DNA of 64,000 nt. Source: an uncultured Ignavibacteria bacterium. Its GTDB lineage: Bacteria > Bacteroidota > Ignavibacteria > Tepidaquicellales > OLB5. Location: positions 39,014 through 103,013 of the forward strand of contig CALMYL010000005.1 of the NCBI GenBank assembly GCA_937873695.1, given 5' to 3'. Below, piece after piece: positions 54,795 through 63,760 of this stretch. The position numbers were made by a program, and so were the translations under genes. Positions within the stretch are counted from its first letter, which is position 1. Every line of letters starts with the position of its first letter. The notes under the pieces are model-generated. The model did no database searches, was not told the DNA's origin, and worked only from the letters and a program-made list of their open reading frames with translations.

Positions 54795-55328
54795 TTAAAC
54801 GTACTTCTTCAATTCAGCATTCATCTCATCAAGCGAGCCGTCATTAATGATAAGGTAATCCGTATAAGCAATCGGACCCCCTTTATCAAGCTTCTCGATC
54901 TCACTTATATCACGGCTTTTTGATTCCTCATTAGTCAGGGGCCTGAATGGTCTTTTTAGCAGCCTTTCATAACGCAGATCCTTTGTAGTATAAATTGTTA
55001 TCAACTTAAATGCTTCACCGAACTTATCTTTTAATATCTTAAACTCTTCCCATGAATAAAGACTTTCAATGACAACATTACTGTGCTTCATAAATTCCTC
55101 AATTACCGGCAGTGACTTCACTGCCATTGCACCCATACCAAACTCTTTGCGCAGATTTTCCCTTGTTGCGCGTTCATTGGCTTCGTTCACTTCGAGTCCC
55201 AGCCTTTTCATCTCATTCATAACAACCTCGCCAAAGTAAACACGCTTATAGCCGCTTTCAACAAAGAATTTCACCGCTTCGCTTTTACCTGAGCCGCACA
55301 TACCAACAACTGCAATAATTTTATTCAA
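54795..55328 (-). CDS. P-loop nucleotide kinase-like protein (UPF0200/AAA-type)
   Basis: 177 residues, TTG start with GAGGTG ribosome site. Walker A GMCGSGKS (9-16), then YFGEVVMNEMKRLGLEVNEA, and an LID-like RLLKRPFRPLTNEESKSRD. The shape matches the UPF0200-type kinases known mainly from archaea (dephospho-CoA kinase-like / nucleoside monophosphate kinase). The substrate is unknown; the neighbouring dCMP deaminase suggests a nucleotide role. It lies 29 bp after the BFD-like gene. Confidence 0.75.
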   Translation of the reverse strand: MNKIIAVVGMCGSGKSEAVKFFVESGYKRVYFGEVVMNEMKRLGLEVNEANERATRENLRKEFGMGAMAVKSLPVIEEFMKHSNVVIESLYSWEEFKILKDKFGEAFKLITIYTTKDLRYERLLKRPFRPLTNEESKSRDISEIEKLDKGGPIAYTDYLIINDGSLDEMNAELKKYV

Positions 55329-55357
55329 TTAAACACCTCTTTTGAAGGAAGGAAAAT

Positions 55358-55549
55358 TTATTCAATTACAGGTTCAAATTCCGTTTCACCTGTTTTAAGC
55401 ATTAATTCAATGTATGGATGACAAAACTGGCAATTATTGCCGAATTCAATATACTCTTTAAGTTCATTGATACTCTTTAGACCATACTTGACTGCAGTCT
55501 TTTTCATATCAGAAAACGATACATCGGAACATACGCATTTGGTAACCAT
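55358..55549 (-). CDS. BFD-like [2Fe-2S] protein
   Basis: 63 residues from the ATG at 55549 (VTKCVCSDVSFSDMKK); an ATG at 55585 overlaps the DUF2442 gene and is not needed. The CxC (residues 5-7) and CQFC pair provide the four cysteines of the bacterioferritin-associated-ferredoxin-like [2Fe-2S] fold, with the helix KTAVKYGLKSINELKEYI between them. Role: probably electron transfer or cluster carriage, partner unknown; corrinoid reduction is a possible but unproven role given the context. Confidence 0.72.
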   Translation of the reverse strand: MVTKCVCSDVSFSDMKKTAVKYGLKSINELKEYIEFGNNCQFCHPYIELMLKTGETEFEPVIE

Positions 55550-55554
55550 ACAAT

Positions 55555-55803
55555 TCAGGTATCTTCCCTTAGAAATACCGAACAAAAATCAAATCCATTC
55601 GGCCAAGTAACAGAACCATTATCAAGATATACCTTATTAAAAAAATCAGGATCTTTCAGATCAGCGGATATGCCGATATTGATGTATGGTTTTATATCAA
55701 TTGTTTTATTCAAACCGTCATCAAATACAATTGATAGAATATAGTCTTCAAGCGGTTCCACTTTTATAACATCGTGAATTTTTGATTTATCGATTATATT
55801 CAT
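55555..55803 (-). CDS. DUF2442 protein
   Basis: 82 residues. VEPLEDYILSIVFDDGLNKT, IDIKPYI and NGSVTWPNGFDFCSVFL match DUF2442. It overlaps the DUF4160 gene by 4 bp (ATGA-type). These two domains are often adjacent in bacterial genomes, with a suspected toxin-antitoxin-like role that is unproven. Confidence 0.8.
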   Translation of the reverse strand: MNIIDKSKIHDVIKVEPLEDYILSIVFDDGLNKTIDIKPYINIGISADLKDPDFFNKVYLDNGSVTWPNGFDFCSVFLREDT

Positions 55804-56060
55804 ACCAGTGGTTCAATTTTATTTAATACTTTTTTCTCTCTGGCTAAATCCCAATCTTTTATTAATTCAGCCCTATGTTCAGTTGCCCATTCAATTACAA
55901 GTGAATATACTCTTTTGGGAAGTCTTCCTCCCTTTATTTCCAATGTTTCTATCAAGATTTCTGCCTTGTAATCATTGTACTCAGCGTGAAAATGCGGAGG
56001 AGCATGTTCATTGTAGAACATTTTTATTATAATTCCTAAAAATCTGCAGATCTCAGGCAT
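55800..56060 (-). CDS. DUF4160 protein
   Basis: 86 residues. RFLGIIIKMFYNEHAPPHFH, AEYNDYKAEILIET, RVYSLVIEWATEHRAELIKD and NKIEPLV are the DUF4160 pattern. It begins 2 bp after the metH stop, inside the B12 operon. Function unknown; usually found with DUF2442, as here. Confidence 0.82.
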   Translation of the reverse strand: MPEICRFLGIIIKMFYNEHAPPHFHAEYNDYKAEILIETLEIKGGRLPKRVYSLVIEWATEHRAELIKDWDLAREKKVLNKIEPLV

Positions 56061-56062
56061 AT

Positions 56063-59000
56063 TTATATTACTTCTTTTTCAGTTCTTTCATATCCCAGTA
56101 TGGGAGCAAGCCATCTTTCAATTTCTTCAACCGGCATATTTTTCCTGGTGGCGTATTCTTCGACCTGGTCACGGGAAATTTTACCGACATTAAAGTACTT
56201 TGATTCCGGATGTGAAAAATACAGTCCGCTCACTGATGATGCCGGATACATAGCGAAGCTTTCGGTGAGTTTAATACCCGTTTTCTCTTCCGCTTCAAGC
56301 AGATCGAATATCAATTGCTTTTCTGTGTGATCAGGCTGTGCGGGGTACCCCGGTGCCGGCCTGATGCCGTGATATTTTTCGGCAATAATATCTTCATTGC
56401 TCAGGTTTTCCTTCTTAGCGTAACCCCAGAATTCCTTACGCACAAGCTCATGCATCAGCTCAGCGAACGCTTCAGCAAGCCTATCGGCAATTGCCTTGGT
56501 CATAATGCTGTTATAATCATCGTGTTCTTTGGCGAATTTCTCAAGCACTGCTTCTATTCCAATTCCCGTTGTTACCGCAAAGCAGCCCATGTAATCATTT
56601 GCTCCTGTATCTTTTGGCGCAACAAGGTCACTTAGCGCATAATACGGATCGTTATTCGTCTTTTCCGCCTGCTGCCTTAATGTATGCAGCGTTACTGCGA
56701 CCTCTTTTCTTTTATCGTTTGAATAAAGCTCAATATCATCACCAACTGAATTAGCCGGATATAAACCAATTACAGCTTTAGCTTTCAGCCATTTGTTTGC
56801 TATGATATCATCAAGAAGTTTATTGGCATCATCGTAGATTTTCTTCGCTTCGCTTCCGTAATTTTTATCATCAAAAATGGTTGGATACTTACCCTTAAGC
56901 TCCCACGTTAAAAAGAACGGTGTCCAGTCAATTTTTTCGCGAATTTTATCCAGCGGGAAATCATCAAATACTTTGTTTCCTGTGAATGTTGGTTTTGTGA
57001 ATACGGTATCCTGCCAGTTTATCTTCAATCCTTTTTCGCGGGCATCAGCAATTTTCAGGAATTTTTTATTATCTTTTCTGCCTTTATGAGATATCCGCAT
57101 GCGCTCATATTCCTGCTTTACCGCGCCAATAAATCCCTCGCGGTTATCCTTGTTCATCAGGCTTCCGGCAACGGTTACACTTCTTGAGGCATCAAGCACG
57201 TGCACGGTTGGATTGGAATAATTAGGTGCAATCTTCACAGCAGCGTGAATTTTTGATGTTGTAGCTCCGCCAATTAATAGCGGCACTACAAATCCCTGGC
57301 GCTCCATTTCTTTGGCAACATGCACCATCTCGTCAAGTGAGGGAGTTATAAGTCCGCTTAGACCTATTATATCAACATTCTTTTCTTTTGCTATTTGCAG
57401 AATTTTTTCTGCGGGAACCATTACGCCAAGATCGATAACTTCATAGTTATTGCAGCCAAGCACAACGCCTACAATATTTTTACCTATATCATGCACATCA
57501 CCTTTAACCGTAGCAAGCAGTATTCTGCCATTGATGCTTGATGCGCCCGCGGCTTTAGCCGCTTCAATATACGGCGTTAAATACGCCACAGATTTTTTCA
57601 TCACCCTCGCGCTTTTTACCACCTGCGGTAAAAACATTTTACCTGAACCAAACAGGTCGCCAACTACATTCATGCCATCCATCAATGGACCCTCAATGAC
57701 ATCAAGGGGCTGTGGGTATTTCAGGCGCGCTTCTTCGGTATCCTGCTCAATAAATTCTGTTATACCTTTTATAAGCGCATGTTTCAAACGTTCTTCAACA
57801 GGCTGCTCCCTCCAGGAGTTATCCTGCTCAATTACTTTTCCTTTAGTTTTGATGGTATCTGCAAACTGAACAAGCCTTTCAGTGGCATCATCTCTGCGGT
57901 TAAGCAGTACATCTTCAACAAGTTCAAGCAGGTCTTTGGGAATTTCGTCGTATACTTCGATCATTCCCGCGTTAACAATACCCATATCCATTCCCGCTTT
58001 AATAGCGTGATATAGAAAAGCCGAGTGCATCGCTTCTCTAACTACGTTATTTCCGCGGAATGAAAACGAGATATTGCTCACTCCCCCGCTTACCTTTGCA
58101 AGCGGCAGGTTTTCCTTTATCCATCTTGTAGCGTTGATGTAATCAACTGCATAATTATTGTGCTCTTCAATTCCCGTTGCAACGGTAAGTATATTAGGAT
58201 CAAAAATGATATCCTGCGGCGGGAAGCCTACTTTTTTCGTCAATATATCATAACATCTTTTGCATATTGCAATCCTTCTTTCGTAGCTATCAGCCTGCCC
58301 GTTCTCATCAAATGCCATTATAATAACGGCAGCTCCGTAAAGCTTAACTTTGCGGGCATGCTCTATGAATTTCTCTTCGCCCTCTTTTAAGCTTATGGAG
58401 TTTACTATTCCCTTGCCCTGCAGGCATTTTAAGCCCGCTTCAATGATCTCCCATTTGGATGAATCCAGCATAACGGGTACACGCGCAATATCAGGCTCAA
58501 CGGCAACAAGCTTTAGGAATTTTTCCATCGCCGCTACACCGTCTATCATTCCCTCATCCATGTTAATATCTATCACCTGCGCGCCGCTTTCAACCTGCTG
58601 CAATGCTACACTTAACGCCTCTTCGTAATTTTCTTCTCGTATCAGCTTTGCAAATTTTGCTGATCCTGTGATATTTGTACGCTCACCAATATTAACAAAA
58701 TTAGTCTGCGGTGTAACATTCAAAGCTTCCAGTCCGCTTAGCCTTAAATACGGATGTACTTCAGGAATTTTCCTTGGAGGAATATCTTTTAGTAACGTGG
58801 TAATTTGTCTGATATGATCAGGTGTCGTTCCACAGCAGCCGCCAACGAGGTTTAAGAATCCGCTCTTCGCAAAATCCAGCAGCAGCTCCGCTGTTTCTTT
58901 GGGGAGCTCATCGTACTCGCCAAATTCATTTGGCAGCCCCGCATTTGGATATGCGCTTAAATAAACATTCGCTTTCTCAGAAAGCTCTTCTATATAAGGA

Positions 59001-59755
59001 CGCATTTCCTTCGCGCCAAGTGAACAGTTTAAGCCTACACTCATTAATCCCGCATGACTTATTGAATTCCAGAACGCTTCCACGGTCTGACCTGAGAGTG
59101 TTCTTCCGCTGAGATCAGTAATAGTACCTGATACCATCACGGGCAGTTTCCTTCCAATGATATCAAAATATTCATTTATAGCAAACAGCGCCGCTTTGCA
59201 GTTGAGAGTATCAAAAACTGTTTCAACAAGCAGAATATCAACGCCGCCATCAATGAGTCCGCGAACCTGCTCAAGGTAAGATTCCTTTATCTGGTCAAAC
59301 GTTACTGCCCTAAAGCCCGGATCATTTACATCGGGTGAAAGCGATAGGGTCTTGTTCATGGGTCCGATAGCGCCCGCTACAAAGCGGGGTTTACCGGGTG
59401 TCTTAGCGGTGAACTTATCAGCGGCAATTCTTGCCAGCTTCGCTGATTCAAAATTTATTTCATAAACAAATTCTTCAGTGTGATAGTCGCCCTGTGATAT
59501 TGAAGTAGAATTGAACGTATTCGTGCCCACAATATCACTGCCTGCATCAAGATATTCCTCATAAATCTCGGATATTATCTTCTGCTGAGTGATATTCAGA
59601 ATATCGTTATTGCCTTTCAGGTCATAGGGATGGTCTTTGAATCTTTCTCCCCTGAAATCAGCTTCGCTGAGCATACGTCTCTGGATCATCGTGCCGCGGG
59701 GGCCGTCAAGGAATACTATTCGTTTCTTTAATTCTTCAAATAAACGCGATATCAT
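56063..59755 (-). CDS. metH: Cobalamin-dependent methionine synthase
   Basis: 1230 residues, full length. Domains in order: homocysteine-binding (1-325, zinc cysteines in LNCSLG and [14 protein letters not shown]), folate-binding pterin domain (350-615, [20 protein letters not shown]), B12 cap (670-740) and B12 domain (750-900, [15 protein letters not shown] with the ligand His), and C-terminal SAM-activation domain (925-1230, [20 protein letters not shown]). Role: methyl transfer from 5-methyl-THF to homocysteine. It sits 10 bp after the DUF6580 gene, within the riboswitch-controlled unit. Confidence 0.97.
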   Translation of the reverse strand: MISRLFEELKKRIVFLDGPRGTMIQRRMLSEADFRGERFKDHPYDLKGNNDILNITQQKIISEIYEEYLDAGSDIVGTNTFNSTSISQGDYHTEEFVYEINFESAKLARIAADKFTAKTPGKPRFVAGAIGPMNKTLSLSPDVNDPGFRAVTFDQIKESYLEQVRGLIDGGVDILLVETVFDTLNCKAALFAINEYFDIIGRKLPVMVSGTITDLSGRTLSGQTVEAFWNSISHAGLMSVGLNCSLGAKEMRPYIEELSEKANVYLSAYPNAGLPNEFGEYDELPKETAELLLDFAKSGFLNLVGGCCGTTPDHIRQITTLLKDIPPRKIPEVHPYLRLSGLEALNVTPQTNFVNIGERTNITGSAKFAKLIREENYEEALSVALQQVESGAQVIDINMDEGMIDGVAAMEKFLKLVAVEPDIARVPVMLDSSKWEIIEAGLKCLQGKGIVNSISLKEGEEKFIEHARKVKLYGAAVIIMAFDENGQADSYERRIAICKRCYDILTKKVGFPPQDIIFDPNILTVATGIEEHNNYAVDYINATRWIKENLPLAKVSGGVSNISFSFRGNNVVREAMHSAFLYHAIKAGMDMGIVNAGMIEVYDEIPKDLLELVEDVLLNRRDDATERLVQFADTIKTKGKVIEQDNSWREQPVEERLKHALIKGITEFIEQDTEEARLKYPQPLDVIEGPLMDGMNVVGDLFGSGKMFLPQVVKSARVMKKSVAYLTPYIEAAKAAGASSINGRILLATVKGDVHDIGKNIVGVVLGCNNYEVIDLGVMVPAEKILQIAKEKNVDIIGLSGLITPSLDEMVHVAKEMERQGFVVPLLIGGATTSKIHAAVKIAPNYSNPTVHVLDASRSVTVAGSLMNKDNREGFIGAVKQEYERMRISHKGRKDNKKFLKIADAREKGLKINWQDTVFTKPTFTGNKVFDDFPLDKIREKIDWTPFFLTWELKGKYPTIFDDKNYGSEAKKIYDDANKLLDDIIANKWLKAKAVIGLYPANSVGDDIELYSNDKRKEVAVTLHTLRQQAEKTNNDPYYALSDLVAPKDTGANDYMGCFAVTTGIGIEAVLEKFAKEHDDYNSIMTKAIADRLAEAFAELMHELVRKEFWGYAKKENLSNEDIIAEKYHGIRPAPGYPAQPDHTEKQLIFDLLEAEEKTGIKLTESFAMYPASSVSGLYFSHPESKYFNVGKISRDQVEEYATRKNMPVEEIERWLAPILGYERTEKEVI

Positions 59756-59765
59756 ATATTGAAAT

Positions 59766-60323
59766 TTATTTCCTGATCTTTGCTTCTTTTAATTCCGTTG
59801 TGCCAACAAACCTTGTAACAAGCTCATATATCCCGAACATTGCTGTTACGTAGAAAAGATCGCCGCCAAGTGAATTGCGGAAGAACGGTATTGCCATTGT
59901 GTAACACTCAACAAGACCTTTTAAGTTCATTTCATACATCATACCGCTTAGCCATACACCAAAATTGGTTACTACAAAAAATACTATTGATGATACAAGT
60001 GTTGTACCTGCAATATAACCGGCTTTGCCCATGCCCTGTTTGGATTCAACTCTTTTCTTAAGCCAAAGACCAATAAAAGCAACCAGTGCGAATGCGCCGT
60101 AAACCCATTCAATACCCGCATAAAAGCCAATGAAGATATCGCTAAGCAGCATTGCAGCTATTGGCAATATGAACGCATATTTTTTATCCATGTACACGGC
60201 TGCAAAAAGCGCAATTGCCGCAACCGGCGCAAAGTTCATTGGGTGCGGAATGAGTCTTGAAAATGCCGCGAATAAGATCAATACCGCAGCTATAATAAAG
60301 TTTGTCATTTTAGAGTTATTCAT
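59766..60323 (-). CDS. DUF6580-like membrane protein, probable B12 uptake component
   Basis: 185 residues, about five to six hydrophobic helices. Motifs: [56 protein letters not shown]. It matches the family usually named DUF6580 and looks like a small S-component-type membrane protein. Position: between BtuB-like receptor and metH in a cobalamin-riboswitch operon, with a clear AGGAGA ribosome site. Inference: an inner-membrane step in B12 uptake, perhaps an ECF-type S component. No BtuCDF genes lie in the window. Confidence 0.72.
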   Translation of the reverse strand: MNNSKMTNFIIAAVLILFAAFSRLIPHPMNFAPVAAIALFAAVYMDKKYAFILPIAAMLLSDIFIGFYAGIEWVYGAFALVAFIGLWLKKRVESKQGMGKAGYIAGTTLVSSIVFFVVTNFGVWLSGMMYEMNLKGLVECYTMAIPFFRNSLGGDLFYVTAMFGIYELVTRFVGTTELKEAKIRK

Positions 60324-60339
60324 TTTATAATTTCTCCTG

Positions 60340-62328
60340 TTATTGATATTTTAAATTAATTTCTATTTTATAATTCCTGAGCGGCATCGGGTAACCCGGC
60401 AGCACAGTATAATCTTCATTCAGAATATTGTTTACAATGAATCTTAAGTCTGTTTCAAACCCCGAAAACTTAAATCCTGCGGCTATGTTCCCGTCCACAA
60501 CATCATACCGGGGTATGAACTGCGTGTTTTCAAAATTTGTGTACCTTCTTGTTGAAAAATTATAAAACAGACTAAAAGATACATATTTTAATAATTTACT
60601 TGTAGTCAAATAATTCATCATAATAGAGCCTTTTACCATCTCTTTAGGCAGATAAATCAGTTGTTTACCAAAAGATGGGTCACCCGAGAAATCCTCGCTT
60701 TTTTTGATGGCACTTCCAAAACTGTAATTTATTCCAACATTTGCAAATAGGAATTTACTTAAACTCAGCTCACTTTTCAAGCTTGCATCAATACCTTCTG
60801 AGCTTACTTTCTGAATATTAAGCGGCCGCCAGATTGAACCCGATACGGGGGTCCATACAATTCTATCTTTTGTGTAGATATTATAGTATGAAACTTCAAG
60901 CTCATTTACTGAAGCAAAATCGAATTTATAGTACAAACCCGCATCAAAACTAAGCGATTTTTCAGGTCTTAAATCTTTGTTGCCGATGTCTTTCCAATAG
61001 AGTTCATTAAATGTTGGCGCGCTGAAATTATTACCAAATGATGATTTTATATGGAAATCAGTTCTACCAAACGGCTTGAAGTTAATTCCGAACTTTCCGG
61101 TTAATACATTATGTTCAGAAATATTGGAATAGTAATCATACCTTGCACTCGGGTAAAAAGTCAATACCGAACCGGTTGAAATATTAAAAATATATTTTGA
61201 TACTGCGAATACTGCGGCCTGCGTTGCCTTGCCTTCTTCTGTTTCGTTGCTTGATATATCATCAAGGTTCAGCTCTGCGCCGGATTCTAAATTGAATTTA
61301 TCCGAGATCAAAATGCTATAAACGCTTGAAGCGCTCACTCTGCGAAGCTTGTAGAAACTGTTTATCACAGTCGTCAGGTTAAATGTCGCCGGATCATAAT
61401 ACTTCTGAAGCTGATATTGATAAGTCAGATCACACTTCGAAAAAACTTTGCCAGAGATCTTCTTATCAAAGGAAAAACCTGTCATGGCAATTTTATCCTC
61501 CTGTCGGGCTGAGCCGGTTGAGTAACCCAAAAATATCCCCGGTACACCGCGGGTGAATGAAGAGTATCTTGCAAAATATTTCAGCGACATTTCATCACTT
61601 TGCAAGTACTTAATATCAAAGTTCACTCCCTGGGTATTAAAATCCGAGTTCATTCTTTTATACTCAGTTATGACCGGACCGTTTTTGAAATTGAAATCAA
61701 ATTCATTTTCCGCTCTTTCATCAGATGCCAAAATGTTAAAAGAAAGTTTTTGGGCAAAACCTAATTTGAAGTACTGCGAAAGTTTTCCGTAAAACTTCCT
61801 GTAACCATATGAACCGGTTTCACCTTTAATATTAAAGCTGAATGGTTTTTTCGGGTCACGTGAAGTTATAATATTTATTACACCTCCAATCGCATCGCTG
61901 CCGTATAGAGCTGATGAGCCGCCTTTGGATATTTCGATGCGTTCTATATCTTCAAGGTCGAATAGCGAGAGGTCATACTGCGCATTCTGCCTGCTGTTCA
62001 GCCTTATGCCGTCAATTAATACAAGAGTATGCTCACTCTGCGTAGCGTTGAGTGAAATTGTTTTGGTGCCTGAATTAAATCCGTAATCTTTTATGAACAC
62101 CGCATCACTCAGGCTCAGCGCATCCGGCAGCCGGCTGCCGTTGATTCGTTTAAGTAATTCTGCATCAATCACCTGTATCTTATTCGGCGCTTCTGAATTC
62201 TTCATCTTAAGGCGGTTTGATTCCACCACAATTTCATCCGTCACAACACTATCCTGCCCTGATGATATTATCTCCTGGGCAGGAATGTTTATGATGAATA
62301 TTAGCAGTATTATTAAATACTTGACCAT
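60340..62328 (-). CDS. btuB: TonB-dependent vitamin B12 receptor (BtuB-like)
   Basis: 662 residues. Signal peptide at 1-18, TonB box-like DEIVVES near residue 31, plug domain with VLIDGIRLNSRQN and ISKGGSSALYGSDAIGGVIN, then a 22-strand-like barrel (KSSFGNNFSAPTFNELYWKD, PGYPMPLRNYKIEINLKYQ). The start overlaps the BtuG-like stop by one base (TAATG), a translational coupling. Role: outer-membrane transport of cobalamin, judged from the riboswitch and the BtuG partner; other corrinoids are possible. Confidence 0.92.
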   Translation of the reverse strand: MVKYLIILLIFIINIPAQEIISSGQDSVVTDEIVVESNRLKMKNSEAPNKIQVIDAELLKRINGSRLPDALSLSDAVFIKDYGFNSGTKTISLNATQSEHTLVLIDGIRLNSRQNAQYDLSLFDLEDIERIEISKGGSSALYGSDAIGGVINIITSRDPKKPFSFNIKGETGSYGYRKFYGKLSQYFKLGFAQKLSFNILASDERAENEFDFNFKNGPVITEYKRMNSDFNTQGVNFDIKYLQSDEMSLKYFARYSSFTRGVPGIFLGYSTGSARQEDKIAMTGFSFDKKISGKVFSKCDLTYQYQLQKYYDPATFNLTTVINSFYKLRRVSASSVYSILISDKFNLESGAELNLDDISSNETEEGKATQAAVFAVSKYIFNISTGSVLTFYPSARYDYYSNISEHNVLTGKFGINFKPFGRTDFHIKSSFGNNFSAPTFNELYWKDIGNKDLRPEKSLSFDAGLYYKFDFASVNELEVSYYNIYTKDRIVWTPVSGSIWRPLNIQKVSSEGIDASLKSELSLSKFLFANVGINYSFGSAIKKSEDFSGDPSFGKQLIYLPKEMVKGSIMMNYLTTSKLLKYVSFSLFYNFSTRRYTNFENTQFIPRYDVVDGNIAAGFKFSGFETDLRFIVNNILNEDYTVLPGYPMPLRNYKIEINLKYQ

Positions 62329-63419
62329 TAGCTGCGTTTTACAGCCATTCTTTTTGGAAACTTTCCGCCAACATCTGCGAACGTATTCAGCAAGTTTCCG
62401 TTTTTATCATACACCTTAATTTCACCATTTGCTGTACCGCTTTTGCTGTTGGCAACATACAGTTTTTGACCGATGTAATCATAAATGATCCCGTATATAT
62501 CGTCACTTCCGGATTGTATTATATTGAATGATGGATCAATTGCCCTGGTTTGAGTATCAACTTTATATACTCTTTTACCCACGTTTGAAGAAAATGCGGT
62601 ATCGGATACACCCAGAACGAACAGTGTATGAGAGTCCATTAAAACTATTGTACCGATTGCCGGTTCAGTTATATTCATTTCAAGTGAATCTCCGATGGTA
62701 TTAAACTGCTGGATGATTGAATAGATCTTTTTTCCTGAATATGTCGAAATGTAAACTCTGTTTTCTCCGGTTTCAACACATACCGGCGGTGTGTTAAAGA
62801 ATATTTTGCTTACCTGGTAATTTGTTCTGTCAATAATGGCAAGAGAGTTCTCAGTGGTATAGCTTTGTTTTGCAATATAAAGATAGTTTGCATACTGAAC
62901 GATCTCAGAGGGATTATTGCCTACTCTAATTGAATCAGTTACAATATTCAGATTAACATCAAGCTCAGTTACATAGTCACCTGCGGTATTTGTTACGAAC
63001 AAATTTCCGCCGAATTCGGAAGTAACACTATAAGGATTTGTTCCGAAGTTTTTTGAAGCGATCAGCTGATTTGTATTCGCGTCAATTTTATATATGGTGC
63101 CGGATGAACCAAAATTCCCTTGTGAAACTACATACAAATTCCCGTTAACCAGCTGCATGCCGTTCGGAACTGCATTTAATGTTAAACCGCTGTTAGAATT
63201 CTGGAAAACATTTGTACTCACTGTATTGCTATCCGTATTTATGAAAGCATAGTCATAGGATGTTGGCTGACCGAATGAACCTTCATACAGCACAAAGACT
63301 CCCTTTGTGGCAGTAACAGGATCATTGGTAACAATATCATCATTGCCGCAGCCGTTGAGTGATGTGAAAATAAAAAACGATGTGATGAATAGCAGTAAAA
63401 CTGAAGTTAACTTTTTCAT
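62328..63419 (-). CDS. BtuG-like surface lipoprotein (beta-propeller)
   Basis: 363 residues. Lipoprotein signal with lipobox LNGC (Cys 24). The mature protein is a YncE-like propeller: GTIYKIDANTNQLIASKNFG, GGNLFVTNTAGDYVTELDVN, LNIVTDSIRVGNNPSEIVQY, LAIIDRTNYQVSKI. Adjacent BtuB-like receptor and cobalamin riboswitch identify it as the BtuG-type B12 binder, first described in Bacteroides; the match is by fold and position, not by direct alignment. A GGGAGA ribosome site lies 6 bp before the ATG. First structural gene of the operon. Confidence 0.85.
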   Translation of the reverse strand: MKKLTSVLLLFITSFFIFTSLNGCGNDDIVTNDPVTATKGVFVLYEGSFGQPTSYDYAFINTDSNTVSTNVFQNSNSGLTLNAVPNGMQLVNGNLYVVSQGNFGSSGTIYKIDANTNQLIASKNFGTNPYSVTSEFGGNLFVTNTAGDYVTELDVNLNIVTDSIRVGNNPSEIVQYANYLYIAKQSYTTENSLAIIDRTNYQVSKIFFNTPPVCVETGENRVYISTYSGKKIYSIIQQFNTIGDSLEMNITEPAIGTIVLMDSHTLFVLGVSDTAFSSNVGKRVYKVDTQTRAIDPSFNIIQSGSDDIYGIIYDYIGQKLYVANSKSGTANGEIKVYDKNGNLLNTFADVGGKFPKRMAVKRS

Positions 63420-63474
63420 ATTTTCTCCCGATGAAAAAAGTTTTGTTATTAAAATTGGTTGTTTACAAAAACAA

Positions 63475-63538
63475 ACTCCCTGTACCTAAATGACCATTTG
63501 AAGTTAAAAATATACATTGTCATATAGAAACAGGGAGT
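63475..63538 (-). terminator. Candidate riboswitch expression platform
   Basis: Minus strand: ACTCCCTGT (63538-63530) pairs with ACAGGGAGT (63483-63475) in a 9-bp stem, followed by TTTGTTTTTG. It lies between the B12 aptamer and the BtuG-like start. The loop is 46 bases, longer than in a standard terminator. Confidence 0.5.
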
Positions 63539-63593
63539 CCCGATTGTTAATAACATGTAATCTTTGCCCTCGAAGATCATTTAAAAAGTATTT

Positions 63594-63752
63594 CCGGCAG
63601 GTCTCCTGGCTTAAAAGCAATTTCCGGTCGGGTCTTCCCATCAAAACAAATTGACAGTGACAAAAACTAAACCGGTTTTCTTTATTACAGTTGCGGGGAC
63701 AGCTCAGGATTATTCAATAATTGCAGTACAATTCACCTGATTCCCTATTATC
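63594..63752 (-). ncRNA. Cobalamin riboswitch
   Basis: On the minus strand the conserved parts appear in order: AGGGAATCAGGTG (5' part, near 63745), GCTGTCCCCGCAACTGT (63704-63688, the core) and AAGCCAGGAGACCTGCC (near 63611-63597, 3' part). These are the consensus blocks of the B12 element. It heads the operon beginning with the BtuG-like gene (start at 63419). The leader between (63420-63593) contains the candidate terminator hairpin at 63475-63538. Confidence 0.95.
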
Positions 63753-63760
63753 CCTTGCGG

